DNA from: Hymenobacter properus
Lineage (GTDB): Bacteria > Bacteroidota > Bacteroidia > Cytophagales > Hymenobacteraceae
Assembly: GCF_015694735.1 (NCBI RefSeq)
Contig: NZ_JADQDP010000009.1
Location: forward strand, 1-64,000
Length of the DNA: 64,000 bases
Direction of reading: 5' to 3'
In this document: one piece after another, positions 1 to 8,009 of the stretch
How the letters are laid out: every line of letters starts with the position of its first letter
How positions within the stretch are numbered: the stretch's first letter is position 1
Made by a program: the position numbers and the translations under genes
Notes under the pieces: model-generated
Seen by the model: only the letters and a program-made list of their open reading frames with translations
Databases searched by the model: none
What the model was told of the DNA's origin: nothing

Positions 1-234
1 GCCCGCCTGCGTCCCAAGCTGATGACGGCGCTGGCGGCCATTGCCGCGCTGCTGCCGCTGGCGCTGGGCCTCGGGGCGGGCGCGCAGCTGCACCAGCCCC
101 TGGCCATTGCCGTGATTGGCGGGCTGCTCCTGGCCCTGCCCTTGCTGCTGGTGGTGCTGCCTAGCCTGCTGCGCCTAGCGTATAAGAACGAGCCCGCCCC
201 CGTAGCGCCGGCCCCGTTGACGCCGGTGGCCTGA
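1..234 (+). CDS. RND-family efflux permease, C-terminal end only
   Basis: The open frame enters from the left edge and stops at a TGA at 232-234, so only about 77 C-terminal residues are visible. They begin RLRPKLMTALAAI and continue through a hydrophobic stretch with QPLAIAVIGGL. That is the conserved last-transmembrane region of CzcA/CusA/AcrB-type inner-membrane permeases, which export metals or drugs by proton antiport as part of a tripartite pump. The tail after the last helix is short and rich in Pro and Ala. The substrate cannot be judged from this fragment. The next gene is convergent and ends 8 bp later. Confidence 0.85.
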   Translation, partial: ARLRPKLMTALAAIAALLPLALGLGAGAQLHQPLAIAVIGGLLLALPLLLVVLPSLLRLAYKNEPAPVAPAPLTPVA

Positions 235-241
235 ACAGCAC

Positions 242-1069
242 CTACTTGCTGGGGTGCCAGCTGAGGGTGAGACCCGAGGCACCGCTGCCAAAATAGGCGG
301 GCGCCATGCCAATGTCGCGGCCGATGGACTTGCGGCCCCAGCGGTTGCGGTGGGTGAGGTAGGCCAGGTGAGCCGAGAGGATGCCAAAGCCTGCCCCGGC
401 CACCACGTCACTCTGCCAGTGCTTGTCGTTTATCATGCGCAGGGCGGCCACGCTCGTGGCAATGGTGTAGGCGCCCACGCCGTACCACTGGCTTTTGTCG
501 CGGAATTCGGTGTGCACGATGCTGGCCGCCAGAAACGCCTGGGCCGTGTGGCCCGAGGGAAACGACAGGTTGTCGGAGCCGTTGGGCCGGGTCTCGCCCG
601 CCAGGTACTTCACGGCGAACGTGGACGCCAGCATGATGGCCTCGCCCTTGGCAATGATGAGCAGCGTGTTGATGCGGTCGTTGCGCGACTCAACGCCGGC
701 CAGTGCCACGGCACCCAGCTCCAGGTAGGGCAGGAAAATGACCGTGTTGTCAATCATGGTGTTGACGGGTCGAAACTGCTGCTGCACAAACGTCCGCTCG
801 CGGTGGTTGATGCCCGCGTCGCCCTGCGCCGTGATGGCGCCGTAGGTGATGAGCACGGCCGGAATGGCTACGGCTTTGAACAACTTGCTCTTCAGCAAGG
901 GCTGCTTCACGGCCGACGGTACGCCACCGGGGTTTTCGTATTTTTTGGTGGTGTCGGCCGGGGCCGTCGGCGGGGTGACCTGGGCCTGAACCGTGGCATA
1001 GGAAGTCGTTCCCAAAGTCAGGGCCAGTGCGAAGCGAATAGTAAGGCAGTGCATGAAGGAAGAAGGCAA
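242..1069 (-). CDS. PAP2 family phosphatase
   Basis: A 275-residue protein with an N-terminal signal-like hydrophobic segment. It carries the three PAP2 (type 2 phosphatidic acid phosphatase) motifs: KYLAGETRP (KxxxxxxRP), FPSGHTA (PSGH), and a third motif with KHWQSDVVAG in the position of SRxxxxxHxxxD. Family members dephosphorylate phosphatidate, undecaprenyl pyrophosphate or similar lipids at the inner membrane; the substrate here is unknown. It converges on the RND gene and is followed on the same strand, further upstream, by a TauE/SafE permease. A second PAP2/TauE pair, in the same order, lies at the other end of the window. Confidence 0.85.
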   Translation of the reverse strand: MPSSFMHCLTIRFALALTLGTTSYATVQAQVTPPTAPADTTKKYENPGGVPSAVKQPLLKSKLFKAVAIPAVLITYGAITAQGDAGINHRERTFVQQQFRPVNTMIDNTVIFLPYLELGAVALAGVESRNDRINTLLIIAKGEAIMLASTFAVKYLAGETRPNGSDNLSFPSGHTAQAFLAASIVHTEFRDKSQWYGVGAYTIATSVAALRMINDKHWQSDVVAGAGFGILSAHLAYLTHRNRWGRKSIGRDIGMAPAYFGSGASGLTLSWHPSK

Positions 1070-1245
1070 GGCGGTGAAAGACGGTTAACTCCTGGCCAGT
1101 CTTTCAGCCAGGAACGTCCGTGTACGGAAGCATTCTGGAGGAATTTTGTAGCGTTTGCACAGAATTCAACGAGATAACCTTCCCGCCAGGCAACCGGGCC
1201 CCACCAGCGTGGTGGCGAAGGCCCGGTTCGGTCATGCTGGCCTCG

Positions 1246-1962
1246 TTACGCCAGAAACATCATCTGCAGCCCGAAAACCACAATCAGGCCTTCCACTACC
1301 ATCAGGAACTTCTCTTTGGAGATGCGGCTCAGCAGCAGTTTGCCGGTGTAGCTGCCGCCAATCATGGCCACGCCGGCGAAGGTGCCCACCAGCAGCCCCT
1401 TGGTGGTGACCAGCGAGTACTTGCTATAGACCACTATTTTGGTGAGGTGCAGTACCAGGGAGGCAAAGGCATCGCTGGCCACGTAGGCCACCGGCGGCAG
1501 GTTCAGACCCAGGAAAAACAGGGCCCCGGTGGGGCCGGCGCTGCCCGTCAGGCCCGACAAGAAGCCGGTGAGCGCGCCGCCCAGCACCATGCCGGGGTTG
1601 CCCAGCTCCACCTTTTTGGCCACGTTCAGGTGGCGATACACCACCACCAGCACCAGAAAACCGCCCACCAGCTTGAATACCCAGTCGGCGTTCAGGCCCG
1701 AGTACAGGCTGCTGGAAAGAATGGCGAAGGGAATCGAACCAGCCAGGAAATAGAGAATGGGCTTCCACTGCAGCTCGTGCCGGCCAAACCAGAAGCGGGA
1801 GGCATTGCCGAATATCTGCGCGACGGTGAGCACCGGAACCGCCTCTTTAATCCCGACAATGTTGGCCAGGATAGGCAAAAAAATCAGTGCCCCGCCAAAG
1901 CCGACCGAGGCAGAAACCGTGGCCGCCAGGTAGGCAACCACAAAAAGCAAGAGGTATTCCAT
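1246..1962 (-). CDS. TauE/SafE family membrane permease
   Basis: A 238-residue polytopic membrane protein beginning MEYLLLFVVAYLAA. The frame is open upstream to 2076, but the extra 38 residues are polar and unlike the family, so I choose the ATG at 1962. The glycine-rich signature segments SVGFGGALIF near the N-terminus and GFLSGLTGSAGP in the middle are the repeated core of TauE/SafE permeases. These export or import small anions such as sulfite, sulfoacetate or taurine. The substrate cannot be predicted. The downstream neighbour on the same strand is a PAP2 phosphatase, 176 bp away. Confidence 0.85.
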   Translation of the reverse strand: MEYLLLFVVAYLAATVSASVGFGGALIFLPILANIVGIKEAVPVLTVAQIFGNASRFWFGRHELQWKPILYFLAGSIPFAILSSSLYSGLNADWVFKLVGGFLVLVVVYRHLNVAKKVELGNPGMVLGGALTGFLSGLTGSAGPTGALFFLGLNLPPVAYVASDAFASLVLHLTKIVVYSKYSLVTTKGLLVGTFAGVAMIGGSYTGKLLLSRISKEKFLMVVEGLIVVFGLQMMFLA

Positions 1963-2449
1963 TGATAAAGGACAGTAATAGTGAATGGACGGGTCGGCAC
2001 AAACGGCAACCCAGGGCTGCGCTTTGATTCGGGAAATGTCGTAGCCGGGTACCAAGCCGCCGAGGCGGGCTCGCATAACCGTACGGCGCCCAGGCCTGGC
2101 ATTGCCCGGACTTACGCACCTTCCGGACTGGTGCAGACTATCAGCATGGCCAGGGAAAGCACTCCGTTTCGCAGCAGGCAGGTAGCACTAATTGAAAAAA
2201 CTGTACCAGAATGAAACACCTGCTTCCGGGAATCGCTAATAGGAAGCAAAACCACGAACAACCACCTGAAATCCCCGACCAACTGCCAGCTTTTTCCGAA
2301 GTCAGCACAGCGCTCTTGCCCGGAGCCCTTGCCGGGTCACTACCCGCCTCCCTACTGGTCCTCCCGATTGTGCACAGATTTGCCGGGTAGCTTGCCGCTT
2401 CCTGAAATCAGCGAGCTTCCCACAAAGCCTGCCCGCCACCACCCACCTT
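1963..2449. other. Intergenic stretch
   Basis: About 490 bases between the TauE/SafE gene and a small plus-strand gene. It must hold the promoter for the minus-strand permease near 1963-2050. No convincing gene, tRNA, strong terminator or repeat was seen. The overlapping open frames have compositions typical of non-coding shadows. Confidence 0.4.
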
Positions 2450-2683
2450 ATGCACACCCCCCCGTTCTTTCAGCATACCCAGCACGTTACCGGCTTAATG
2501 GCCAAGGCCCCGGAACCGGAGCGGTATCCGTTTCACGACAACGACGAGTGCCCCATCGGCCAGGAGATAAAGCAGAGTGGTAACTGGAAGTACTACGAGC
2601 CCCACTCCATCGCCGAAACCCGTGCCCGGTGTGCGGTGTGCATTACACTCAACCGCCAAGCAGCGCCCAAGGGCTCTTCCTAG
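2450..2683 (+). CDS. Small hypothetical protein with CxxC
   Basis: A 77-residue frame starting at ATG 2450. The central part is polar and protein-like (YPFHDNDECPIGQEI, then GNWKYYEPHSIAETRARCAVC), with Cys and His residues (C34, then C61 and C64) that could bind a metal. It looks like a genuine small conserved protein and not a shadow, because no gene lies opposite it. It ends 9 bp before the convergent beta-propeller gene. Function unknown. The alternative is a chance frame. Confidence 0.45.
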   Translation: MHTPPFFQHTQHVTGLMAKAPEPERYPFHDNDECPIGQEIKQSGNWKYYEPHSIAETRARCAVCITLNRQAAPKGSS

Positions 2684-2692
2684 CCAGTACGG

Positions 2693-3718
2693 CTATCTTC
2701 CGTATTCCAGCACCCGAAATGTGCCCGGCACAATGCTGGGCCGCGGGTGCGGGTTTTCCGCGGTGGGGGCCGGGGCCGGCCCATAGTCCGCCGTGCACGT
2801 AAACAGGTGGTGGGTTTTCGGGTCCATGGCAATGGTGCGGGCCCCGCGGGCCGTGGCCACGTTGCCCACTACGCGGTACTGGGCGGGCGAGTCCTGGTGG
2901 ATGACCGTGAAGGTGCCACCCGCCCCGTTCGAGGTGATGACGTTGCCTGTGGTGGGGTCAAACACGGCGCCGTCGGCGCCTTTGCCGATGGGCAGCACGG
3001 CCACCTGCTGGCCGGTTTTGCTGTCCGTCACCACCAGCTTTTCATTGGCGCAGGCGCTAAATAGGCGGTGCGTTCTGGGGTCGAAGCCCAGGCCGGTGGG
3101 CTCTTCGCCGGGGGCCAGGGAGTGGCGGGCCTTAACAGCCAGCGTTTTGGCGTCGAAGGCAATGACCTCACCTTTGTCTTCTAGGTTGACGAAAATGGTG
3201 CCCTGGCCGTCGGAGGCGGGGGCTTCCACGTCGCCGCCCAGCTCGGCGGTGCCGACCACGGCGCCGGTGGCCCCGTCGAGCACGGTGCTGTTGCCGCCGG
3301 CGTTGCTGAAGAGGAACACCCGCTTCGAGAAAGCATCATAGAATAGGGCGTCCGGCTTGGGCCCCGTGGGAATGGGCGCTCCGATGGGCTGCAGAGTTTT
3401 CAGGTCGAACACCACGCACGTGTTGGTGCGTCCGCAGGTAATGTAGCCGCGCCCGGCCGCCGGCACCACCTCGATGCCGTGCACGCCGGGCGTGTTGGCA
3501 ATGGTGCCGATGACCTTGCGGGTTTGCAGGTCCACCACATCTACCCGGGTGCCGTGCGACACGTAGAGGCGCTTCCCGGCCGGTTCGACAGTCAGGTAGT
3601 CCCAGCCCCCTTCGCCGCCAATCGGGATGGTATGGAGCAGGTGGTAGGGAGCAGCCTGCTGGGCCTGCGCGGCCCCGAAGCTGCAAGTCAGTAATGCGGA
3701 AATGAGCAGTTTGTTCAT
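2693..3718 (-). CDS. YncE-like beta-propeller protein
   Basis: A 341-residue exported protein. The N-terminus is a clear signal peptide (KLLISALLTCSFGAAQAQ). The rest is a series of short repeats such as KRLYVSHGTRVDVVDLQTRKVIGT, GRGYITCGRTNTCVVFDL and HRLFSACANEKLVVTD, each ending in a V-x-D-x-x-T/K-x turn. That is the pattern of YncE/cytochrome cd1-type 6- to 8-bladed propellers. Such proteins are periplasmic or surface-bound and usually act as binding or scaffold proteins. No catalytic residues are evident. It appears monocistronic. Confidence 0.85.
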   Translation of the reverse strand: MNKLLISALLTCSFGAAQAQQAAPYHLLHTIPIGGEGGWDYLTVEPAGKRLYVSHGTRVDVVDLQTRKVIGTIANTPGVHGIEVVPAAGRGYITCGRTNTCVVFDLKTLQPIGAPIPTGPKPDALFYDAFSKRVFLFSNAGGNSTVLDGATGAVVGTAELGGDVEAPASDGQGTIFVNLEDKGEVIAFDAKTLAVKARHSLAPGEEPTGLGFDPRTHRLFSACANEKLVVTDSKTGQQVAVLPIGKGADGAVFDPTTGNVITSNGAGGTFTVIHQDSPAQYRVVGNVATARGARTIAMDPKTHHLFTCTADYGPAPAPTAENPHPRPSIVPGTFRVLEYGR

Positions 3719-4313
3719 GCAATTGGAAAGCTTGGGAACCCCCGCCGTCGTTTGTAGCGGGCTTTGGGGACTCGGAAATGGGGCTAATTCTTACCCGGCC
3801 TAACTCGGCTATGGGTGAGGCGAAACAAACGTAGTCGCCGATTCTGACGAGAATCTGACCATGGGGTTTTCACCCGTGGCTTGTTTTCACGGGGTGGCAA
3901 TACTGGGTAAATATTCGACTGTGGTGCAGCAATACTCCCTCGAGTAACATGTCTGCACTCGCTGCCAGTTGCAAACACGCTACTGGGCTGGCTTGGACCA
4001 TTTTCCTCCCATGCTGCAGGTACGGGCAGCATTACTAGGAGCTGTTGACTGCCTGACACAAACCATTGTATCGTGACTTAGCATCCGTTATAGGGCAGTG
4101 CCCACTTATGAAAAGTGGTTTTTCAACTAGGGAGCCCGCAGGCCAAACACATAGAGAGTGCAGCAGATTAAATCCTTTTGCAGGAGGGGCAGTGGGGGAT
4201 AAAGTTGAATAAAAAGAGCAAAAAGATACAAAATAAAGAGCAAAATGTAAACTATGGGCGGTCTGTTTTCGTTTAATAAGTATAATAAACGCCCACAAAA
4301 ACAGCGCTTTATC
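3719..4313. other. Intergenic region upstream of the ArdC gene
   Basis: About 590 bases without a supported gene. The left part separates the divergent beta-propeller gene. The last 110 bases become very AT-rich and hold an element (4210-4275) that recurs upstream of the gene at 6678. An imperfect GC-rich inverted repeat lies near 3869-3897 (CACCCGTG and CACGGGGTG). No tRNA or insertion-sequence end was recognised. Confidence 0.5.
4210..4275 (+). promoter_or_regulatory. Upstream element shared with 6574-6639
   Basis: A 16-base A-rich block (TAAAAAGAGCAAAAAG, 4210-4225) and an 11-base block (GTTTTCGTTTA, 4265-4275) occur with exactly 55 bp between their first bases. The same two blocks with the same spacing occur at 6574-6589 and 6629-6639. 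Both copies sit just before a plus-strand gene. This suggests a shared promoter or binding site. The AT-rich linker is similar but not identical. Confidence 0.65.
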
Positions 4314-5315
4314 ATGAAGAAGACCCGCAAGCTCGCCGCCCGTACCGCTGCCTCCTGCGCCGCGCCCCGCCCCGATGTGTACCAGATTGTGACCGACCGC
4401 ATTGTGGCCGCGCTGGAAGGCGGCATCATCCCGTGGCGCAAGCCGTGGAACACCGTTTATGGCCTGCCCCGTAACTACGCCACAGGGGCCGCTTACTCGG
4501 GCATCAACGCCTTTCTGCTGCACTTCAGCGGGGCCCTCCCCTTCTTTCTGACGTTCAAACAGGCGCTGGCCCTGGGCGGCAACGTGCGCAAGGGTGCCAA
4601 AGGGCATCCAGTGGTGTACTACAACGTGTCGGTGCGCGAGAATGAGCAGACCGGCAAGGAGGAAAAGCTGCCTTTCCTGAAATACTACACCGTGTTTTCG
4701 GTGGAGGACATTGAAAACATTGACTTTGTGCTGCCCGAGGTGGAGCGCCACGCGCACACGCCCATTGCCGCTGCCGAAGCCATTGTCAGCGGCTGGGACG
4801 GCCGTCCCGTGATTGAGCACCTGCACCAGCGGGCGTACTACTCCCCGTCGCTGGATATGGTCAACATGCCCGAGCGGGCCACCTTCACCACGGCCGAGGG
4901 CTACTACGCTACCCTGTTTCACGAGCTGACGCACAGCACCGGGCACGCCTCCCGCCTGGACCGCCCGGACCTGACCGCCGGCGAGGGCAAGCAGTCGGCC
5001 AGCTACGCCCGCGAGGAGCTGACGGCGGAAATGGGTGCGTCGTTTCTCTGCGCGGCTGCCGGCCTCGATACGGCCCAGACCGAAGAGAATGCTGTGGCCT
5101 ACATCCAGACGTGGCTGGAGCGCTTAAAAAATGACAAAAAGCTGGTGCTGCAGGCTGCCAGCAAGGCCCAGCGCGCGTCTAAGCTGATTCTGGGGGTACC
5201 GGAGGAGGAAGAGGCCGCCCCCGCTCCTGCCCGCGTGCTGGAATTCGCTCCCGAAGAAGACGAAGTCAGCCGGCAGTACCGGGAAGCCGAACTCAGCTGG
5301 TTGGCTGCTGCCTAA
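4314..5315 (+). CDS. ArdC-type antirestriction protein with zincin domain
   Basis: A 333-residue protein from the ATG at 4314 (MKKTRKLAAR); an in-frame ATG at 4254 adds 20 residues that overlap the upstream element. Residues 20-150 match the ArdC N-terminal ssDNA-binding domain (DVYQIVTDRIVAALEGG, IPWRKPW). The second half is a metallopeptidase-like domain with HELTH at 203-207 and a downstream EELTAEMGASF helix supplying the third ligand. Family members protect incoming single-stranded plasmid DNA from host restriction during conjugation. Its place at the head of an accessory gene group fits that role. Protease activity is not established by the motif alone. Confidence 0.88.
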   Translation: MKKTRKLAARTAASCAAPRPDVYQIVTDRIVAALEGGIIPWRKPWNTVYGLPRNYATGAAYSGINAFLLHFSGALPFFLTFKQALALGGNVRKGAKGHPVVYYNVSVRENEQTGKEEKLPFLKYYTVFSVEDIENIDFVLPEVERHAHTPIAAAEAIVSGWDGRPVIEHLHQRAYYSPSLDMVNMPERATFTTAEGYYATLFHELTHSTGHASRLDRPDLTAGEGKQSASYAREELTAEMGASFLCAAAGLDTAQTEENAVAYIQTWLERLKNDKKLVLQAASKAQRASKLILGVPEEEEAAPAPARVLEFAPEEDEVSRQYREAELSWLAAA

Positions 5316-5385
5316 GCCGATGCGGCGGGCCGCTGTCTTCGGCGGCCCTCCCGGCTCTTGTCTTATCCTTTTCTCCCCACCGCCC

Positions 5386-5646
5386 ATGAATGCAAGCGAA
5401 GCACCCGTTTTCGGCGATGCCAACTGGAACCAGTACCGCGCCCGGGTAGCCGCCGCACTGACCGACGTCGAAGCCGACATGCAGCAGCGCGGCTACGGGC
5501 TCAACTGCGAAGGCCTTACGCTGGAAGTAGCCGAGCGCCTGCAGCTGGGCGTGGCCACTGTCGAGGACTTTGAGGTGCTCGAAGCCCTGGTAAAAGCCCT
5601 GCTGCCAGTGGCCCGGGAGGCCGTGCGTGCCACCCGCGAGGACTAG
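5386..5646 (+). CDS. Small hypothetical protein
   Basis: An 86-residue acidic, helical-looking protein from the ATG at 5386 (MNASEAPVFG), 70 bp after the ArdC gene and on the same strand. It is rich in Ala, Glu and Val, with DVEADMQQRGYGL and VATVEDFEVLEALVKALLP. No signal peptide, membrane segment or known motif was seen. It probably belongs to the same plasmid accessory transcription unit as ArdC. Function unknown. Confidence 0.6.
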   Translation: MNASEAPVFGDANWNQYRARVAAALTDVEADMQQRGYGLNCEGLTLEVAERLQLGVATVEDFEVLEALVKALLPVAREAVRATRED

Positions 5647-5701
5647 GCCGGGCAGTACTGCCTGCTGCTGGTTTAACCCTCTTTTCTTCCGCTTTCCTGC
5701 C

Positions 5702-6034
5702 ATGACCAACCTCCCCCAGCTAACCGTCGGCGAGGCCGTGCTGTACTCGCGCGAGCGGGCCGTGGGCCTGATTTACAAGGTGTACGAGCGGGGCCCGGGC
5801 GAACGGCCCGGCGTGCAGCTGCTGCTCAGCCGGGGCGGACGCGACCTGAGCGGCTTCAGTGCCGAGGAGGCCGACCGGTTCCTGCAGCCCCTGGAACACA
5901 CGGGCCTGCGCTACGAATTCACCCACGTGGGCCAACTGCACGCCGACTACCACCGCGGCCTCTTTGCCGCCGCCTTCGCCACGGCCCGGCTGCTGGCCGG
6001 CTTCCAGGACCCCCGCTACCTGGACGTGCCCTGA
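5702..6034 (+). CDS. Hypothetical protein
   Basis: A 110-residue protein from the ATG at 5702 (MTNLPQLTVGEAVLYSRERA), 55 bp after the preceding small gene. The N-terminal part looks like a small beta barrel (GEAVLYSRERAVGLIYKVYERG, GVQLLLSRGGRDLSGF); the C-terminal part is helical (RGLFAAAFATARLLAGF). No recognised domain. The close same-strand spacing of 5386, 5702 and 6083 suggests co-transcription with ArdC. Confidence 0.6.
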   Translation: MTNLPQLTVGEAVLYSRERAVGLIYKVYERGPGERPGVQLLLSRGGRDLSGFSAEEADRFLQPLEHTGLRYEFTHVGQLHADYHRGLFAAAFATARLLAGFQDPRYLDVP

Positions 6035-6082
6035 GCGGCCCCGGTAGCCGCGCTTTCTCTTACCTCTTCTTACTCTCTCCCC

Positions 6083-6478
6083 ATGCATCAGCAAACCAAC
6101 TCCGCCACCCCCTCCAATCCGTTTCCGCCGCAGCAGGCCTACCTGGCTATTGAGCTGCAGCCCGCAGACGGGGCCGAAAAACGACGCCTGCTGGCCTTGC
6201 GGCGCCACGTGCAGGCTCACACCCACACCACCGATTTGCGCGGGCTGACGGGAGCGGTGAAGAAGTTCCTGGGCCCCGGCTACGAGGTCGGCTGTGGCAG
6301 CGCCCATATCTGGGTGCAGCGTGCCGGCGAGCCGCAGCGTCTGGCCATTGTGGCCGACCGGCTGACGACGGCCTACCGGGACTGGTTTGAGCCGCTGCTC
6401 GATGCGCCCGCTACCAGCCGCACCCCGCGTCGGCGCCTTTCCGGAGAGCCAATTGGCCCAGTCCCCGAACAGGAATGA
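6083..6478 (+). CDS. Hypothetical protein
   Basis: A 131-residue soluble protein starting at ATG 6083, 48 bp after its neighbour. The middle shows alternating hydrophobic segments (AYLAIELQPADG, EVGCGSAHIWVQRAG, RLAIVADRLTTAYRDWF), and the tail is Pro/Arg-rich. No motif was recognised. It is the last of the group before a new promoter-like region (6574-6639). Confidence 0.6.
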   Translation: MHQQTNSATPSNPFPPQQAYLAIELQPADGAEKRRLLALRRHVQAHTHTTDLRGLTGAVKKFLGPGYEVGCGSAHIWVQRAGEPQRLAIVADRLTTAYRDWFEPLLDAPATSRTPRRRLSGEPIGPVPEQE

Positions 6479-6573
6479 GCACTGCCTGTGTGCCAGCCGG
6501 GGGCAGCCAGATATGTCGGCTGCGCTTTATTGCCTGCTGTGCAGAGTGGGCGGTGAGGCAAAAGAAGGTTGGT

Positions 6574-6639
6574 TAAAAAGAGCAAAAAGGAATAAAATAT
6601 AAACAAAAAAGAGAACGTATAAAGCGCGGTTTTCGTTTA
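6574..6639 (+). promoter_or_regulatory. Second copy of the ArdC-type upstream element
   Basis: Contains the same 16-base block (TAAAAAGAGCAAAAAG, 6574-6589) and 11-base block (GTTTTCGTTTA, 6629-6639) as 4210-4275, with the identical 55-bp offset. It precedes the gene at 6678 by 38 bp. The preserved spacing in otherwise diverged AT-rich sequence argues for function over chance. Confidence 0.65.
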
Positions 6640-6677
6640 TAATACAGAAGCAATCCACAATAAATCAGCTCTGTATT

Positions 6678-7280
6678 ATGGCAAATGCGCTCCGTTCAGT
6701 CGTCGCCAAACCGCTACTTTTTAGCCTGCACACCACCGAACTGGTAAAGCACGAGGGCGCCAACTTACCGCTGCCACCTCGCCTGTTTCTACGCACTGCG
6801 CCCGGCCAGCCCGCAGCGATTGTCGCTCTGTGCGGTACCATGGGCAACCTCTTTTCGACGACGAGCTACGACGGTGGCCCGTTTCAGATAGTAGGCGGCG
6901 AGACCTACGCCACCCGGCAGGCCCTGGGTGCCTTTTTCCAGCACCAGCACGCCGGCATGCTACCCGCCGAGGGAGCTGCCACGCTGCTGGGCGTGGACGG
7001 CAGCACCCGCGAGGTGCTTCCCGAGAAGGGCCGCAAAAGCTTTGGTCTGGCCCAGCTGTACGCCGCGCTGGAGGCCAACTACATCGACGTGCACTGCCCG
7101 CAGCACGGGCCTTACGAGGGGTACATTCTGGTGTTTGACGACGAGGGCAAAGACCGCCGGCGCCCCATCAACCCGCTGGCCACGGCCGCGTGGTACGAAA
7201 CCTACCCGCTGGAATACTACGCGCCCGTCGACGTGGTGGCCGGGCCAGTGCTGCTGATGAAGTCCGCCCTGCTGCGCTAG
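6678..7280 (+). CDS. DUF3846-like domain protein
   Basis: A 200-residue protein from ATG 6678. Residues about 122-195 resemble the DUF3846 family found on plasmids and phages: a helix (LAQLYAALEANYIDVHCP), a strand (YEGYILVFDDEGKDRR), the NPLATA segment, and a final VDVVAGPVLLM strand. The N-terminal 100 residues are not recognised. Its promoter region carries the element shared with the ArdC gene, so the two may be induced together, for example on plasmid entry. The biochemical role of DUF3846 is unknown to me. Confidence 0.6.
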   Translation: MANALRSVVAKPLLFSLHTTELVKHEGANLPLPPRLFLRTAPGQPAAIVALCGTMGNLFSTTSYDGGPFQIVGGETYATRQALGAFFQHQHAGMLPAEGAATLLGVDGSTREVLPEKGRKSFGLAQLYAALEANYIDVHCPQHGPYEGYILVFDDEGKDRRRPINPLATAAWYETYPLEYYAPVDVVAGPVLLMKSALLR

Positions 7281-7357
7281 GCTCAGGCCGGCAGTCGCTT
7301 CGGTATCGGAGCGGCTGCCGGTGCGCTTGCCCGTTCCACTCCCTCCGCCTACCCCCG

Positions 7358-7609
7358 ATGCCCGTCTTCTCGAACATACCCGCTGCCTCCGCTGCCAGCC
7401 GCTGTGCCCGGCTGGAGGCCCTGCGCGCGGAGCTGCGCTGTATCCTCCAGCACCCGGCCATTGCGCTGGCACGCCGGCAGGCCGCCGAAACGTTTATGGG
7501 CCGGTGTACCGATGCGGCTCAATTGGAGCGGTGGCTAGCCTTGGCGGTGGGCGAGTGTGGGCGTTGGGAAGAGCAGGTGCTGGCCGCCGAAAGCACTTGG
7601 AAAAGGTAA
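7358..7609 (+). CDS. Small hypothetical protein
   Basis: An 83-residue helical protein from ATG 7358 (MPVFSNIPAASAA), 77 bp after the DUF3846-like gene on the same strand. It is rich in Ala, Arg, Glu and Leu (CARLEALRAELRCIL, ALARRQAAETFMGRC). No known motif. It could be a small DNA- or protein-binding accessory factor, but nothing in the sequence decides this. Confidence 0.5.
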   Translation: MPVFSNIPAASAASRCARLEALRAELRCILQHPAIALARRQAAETFMGRCTDAAQLERWLALAVGECGRWEEQVLAAESTWKR

Positions 7610-7687
7610 TTTTTAATCAAGGGAGCGGCCAGCGCGTAAACGGACTACCTTTCGCGCTTTATTCTGTGCCTTTTTAGCCTTCCTTCC

Positions 7688-7987
7688 ATGCCCAAAGTGC
7701 CTGCCCCCACCGTGGCTTTTACTGAGCCCCTAACCAGCCCACCGCGTGTACATCACCCCACGACGCTAGCGGAACTGCTGGAAGTAGCTGGCACGCGCAA
7801 GCGCATTGTGGAAGCCTGGGGCGTATCGGCCCGCACCTACGACACCCGCAAGCGCAGCCCCGGAACCTGCACGGTCGGCGAACTGCAGCAGCTGGCGCGG
7901 GTGCTCCACGTTTCCGAGGAAGAACTCTTTGCCGTCGTGCGGGCCGAGGCCGCCCGGACGGCGGAGCCCGTTGCCACAATCACTTGA
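7688..7987 (+). CDS. Small HTH-like DNA-binding protein
   Basis: A 99-residue protein from ATG 7688. The segment TTLAELLEVAGTRKRIVEAW followed by GVSARTYDTRKRSPG and VGELQQLARVLHVSEEELF has the helix pattern of a Cro/XRE-like fold: a recognition-helix-like part, then 'L..LA..L.VS...L'. It probably binds DNA and may regulate the accessory genes before it. It converges on the HipT-like gene, 22 bp away. The first 25 residues are Pro/Thr-rich and look unstructured. Confidence 0.55.
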   Translation: MPKVPAPTVAFTEPLTSPPRVHHPTTLAELLEVAGTRKRIVEAWGVSARTYDTRKRSPGTCTVGELQQLARVLHVSEEELFAVVRAEAARTAEPVATIT

Positions 7988-8009
7988 CCGGCATTGCCAA
8001 GCCCGGACC

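Noticed and set aside
254..1177. Long plus-strand open frame of about 300 codons
   Set aside because: It lies opposite the PAP2 gene and has the Gly/Arg/His-rich composition of an antisense shadow in GC-rich DNA.
4035..4946. Minus-strand open frame of about 300 codons
   Set aside because: It lies antisense to the ArdC gene, whose HExxH and ssDNA-binding motifs are clear.
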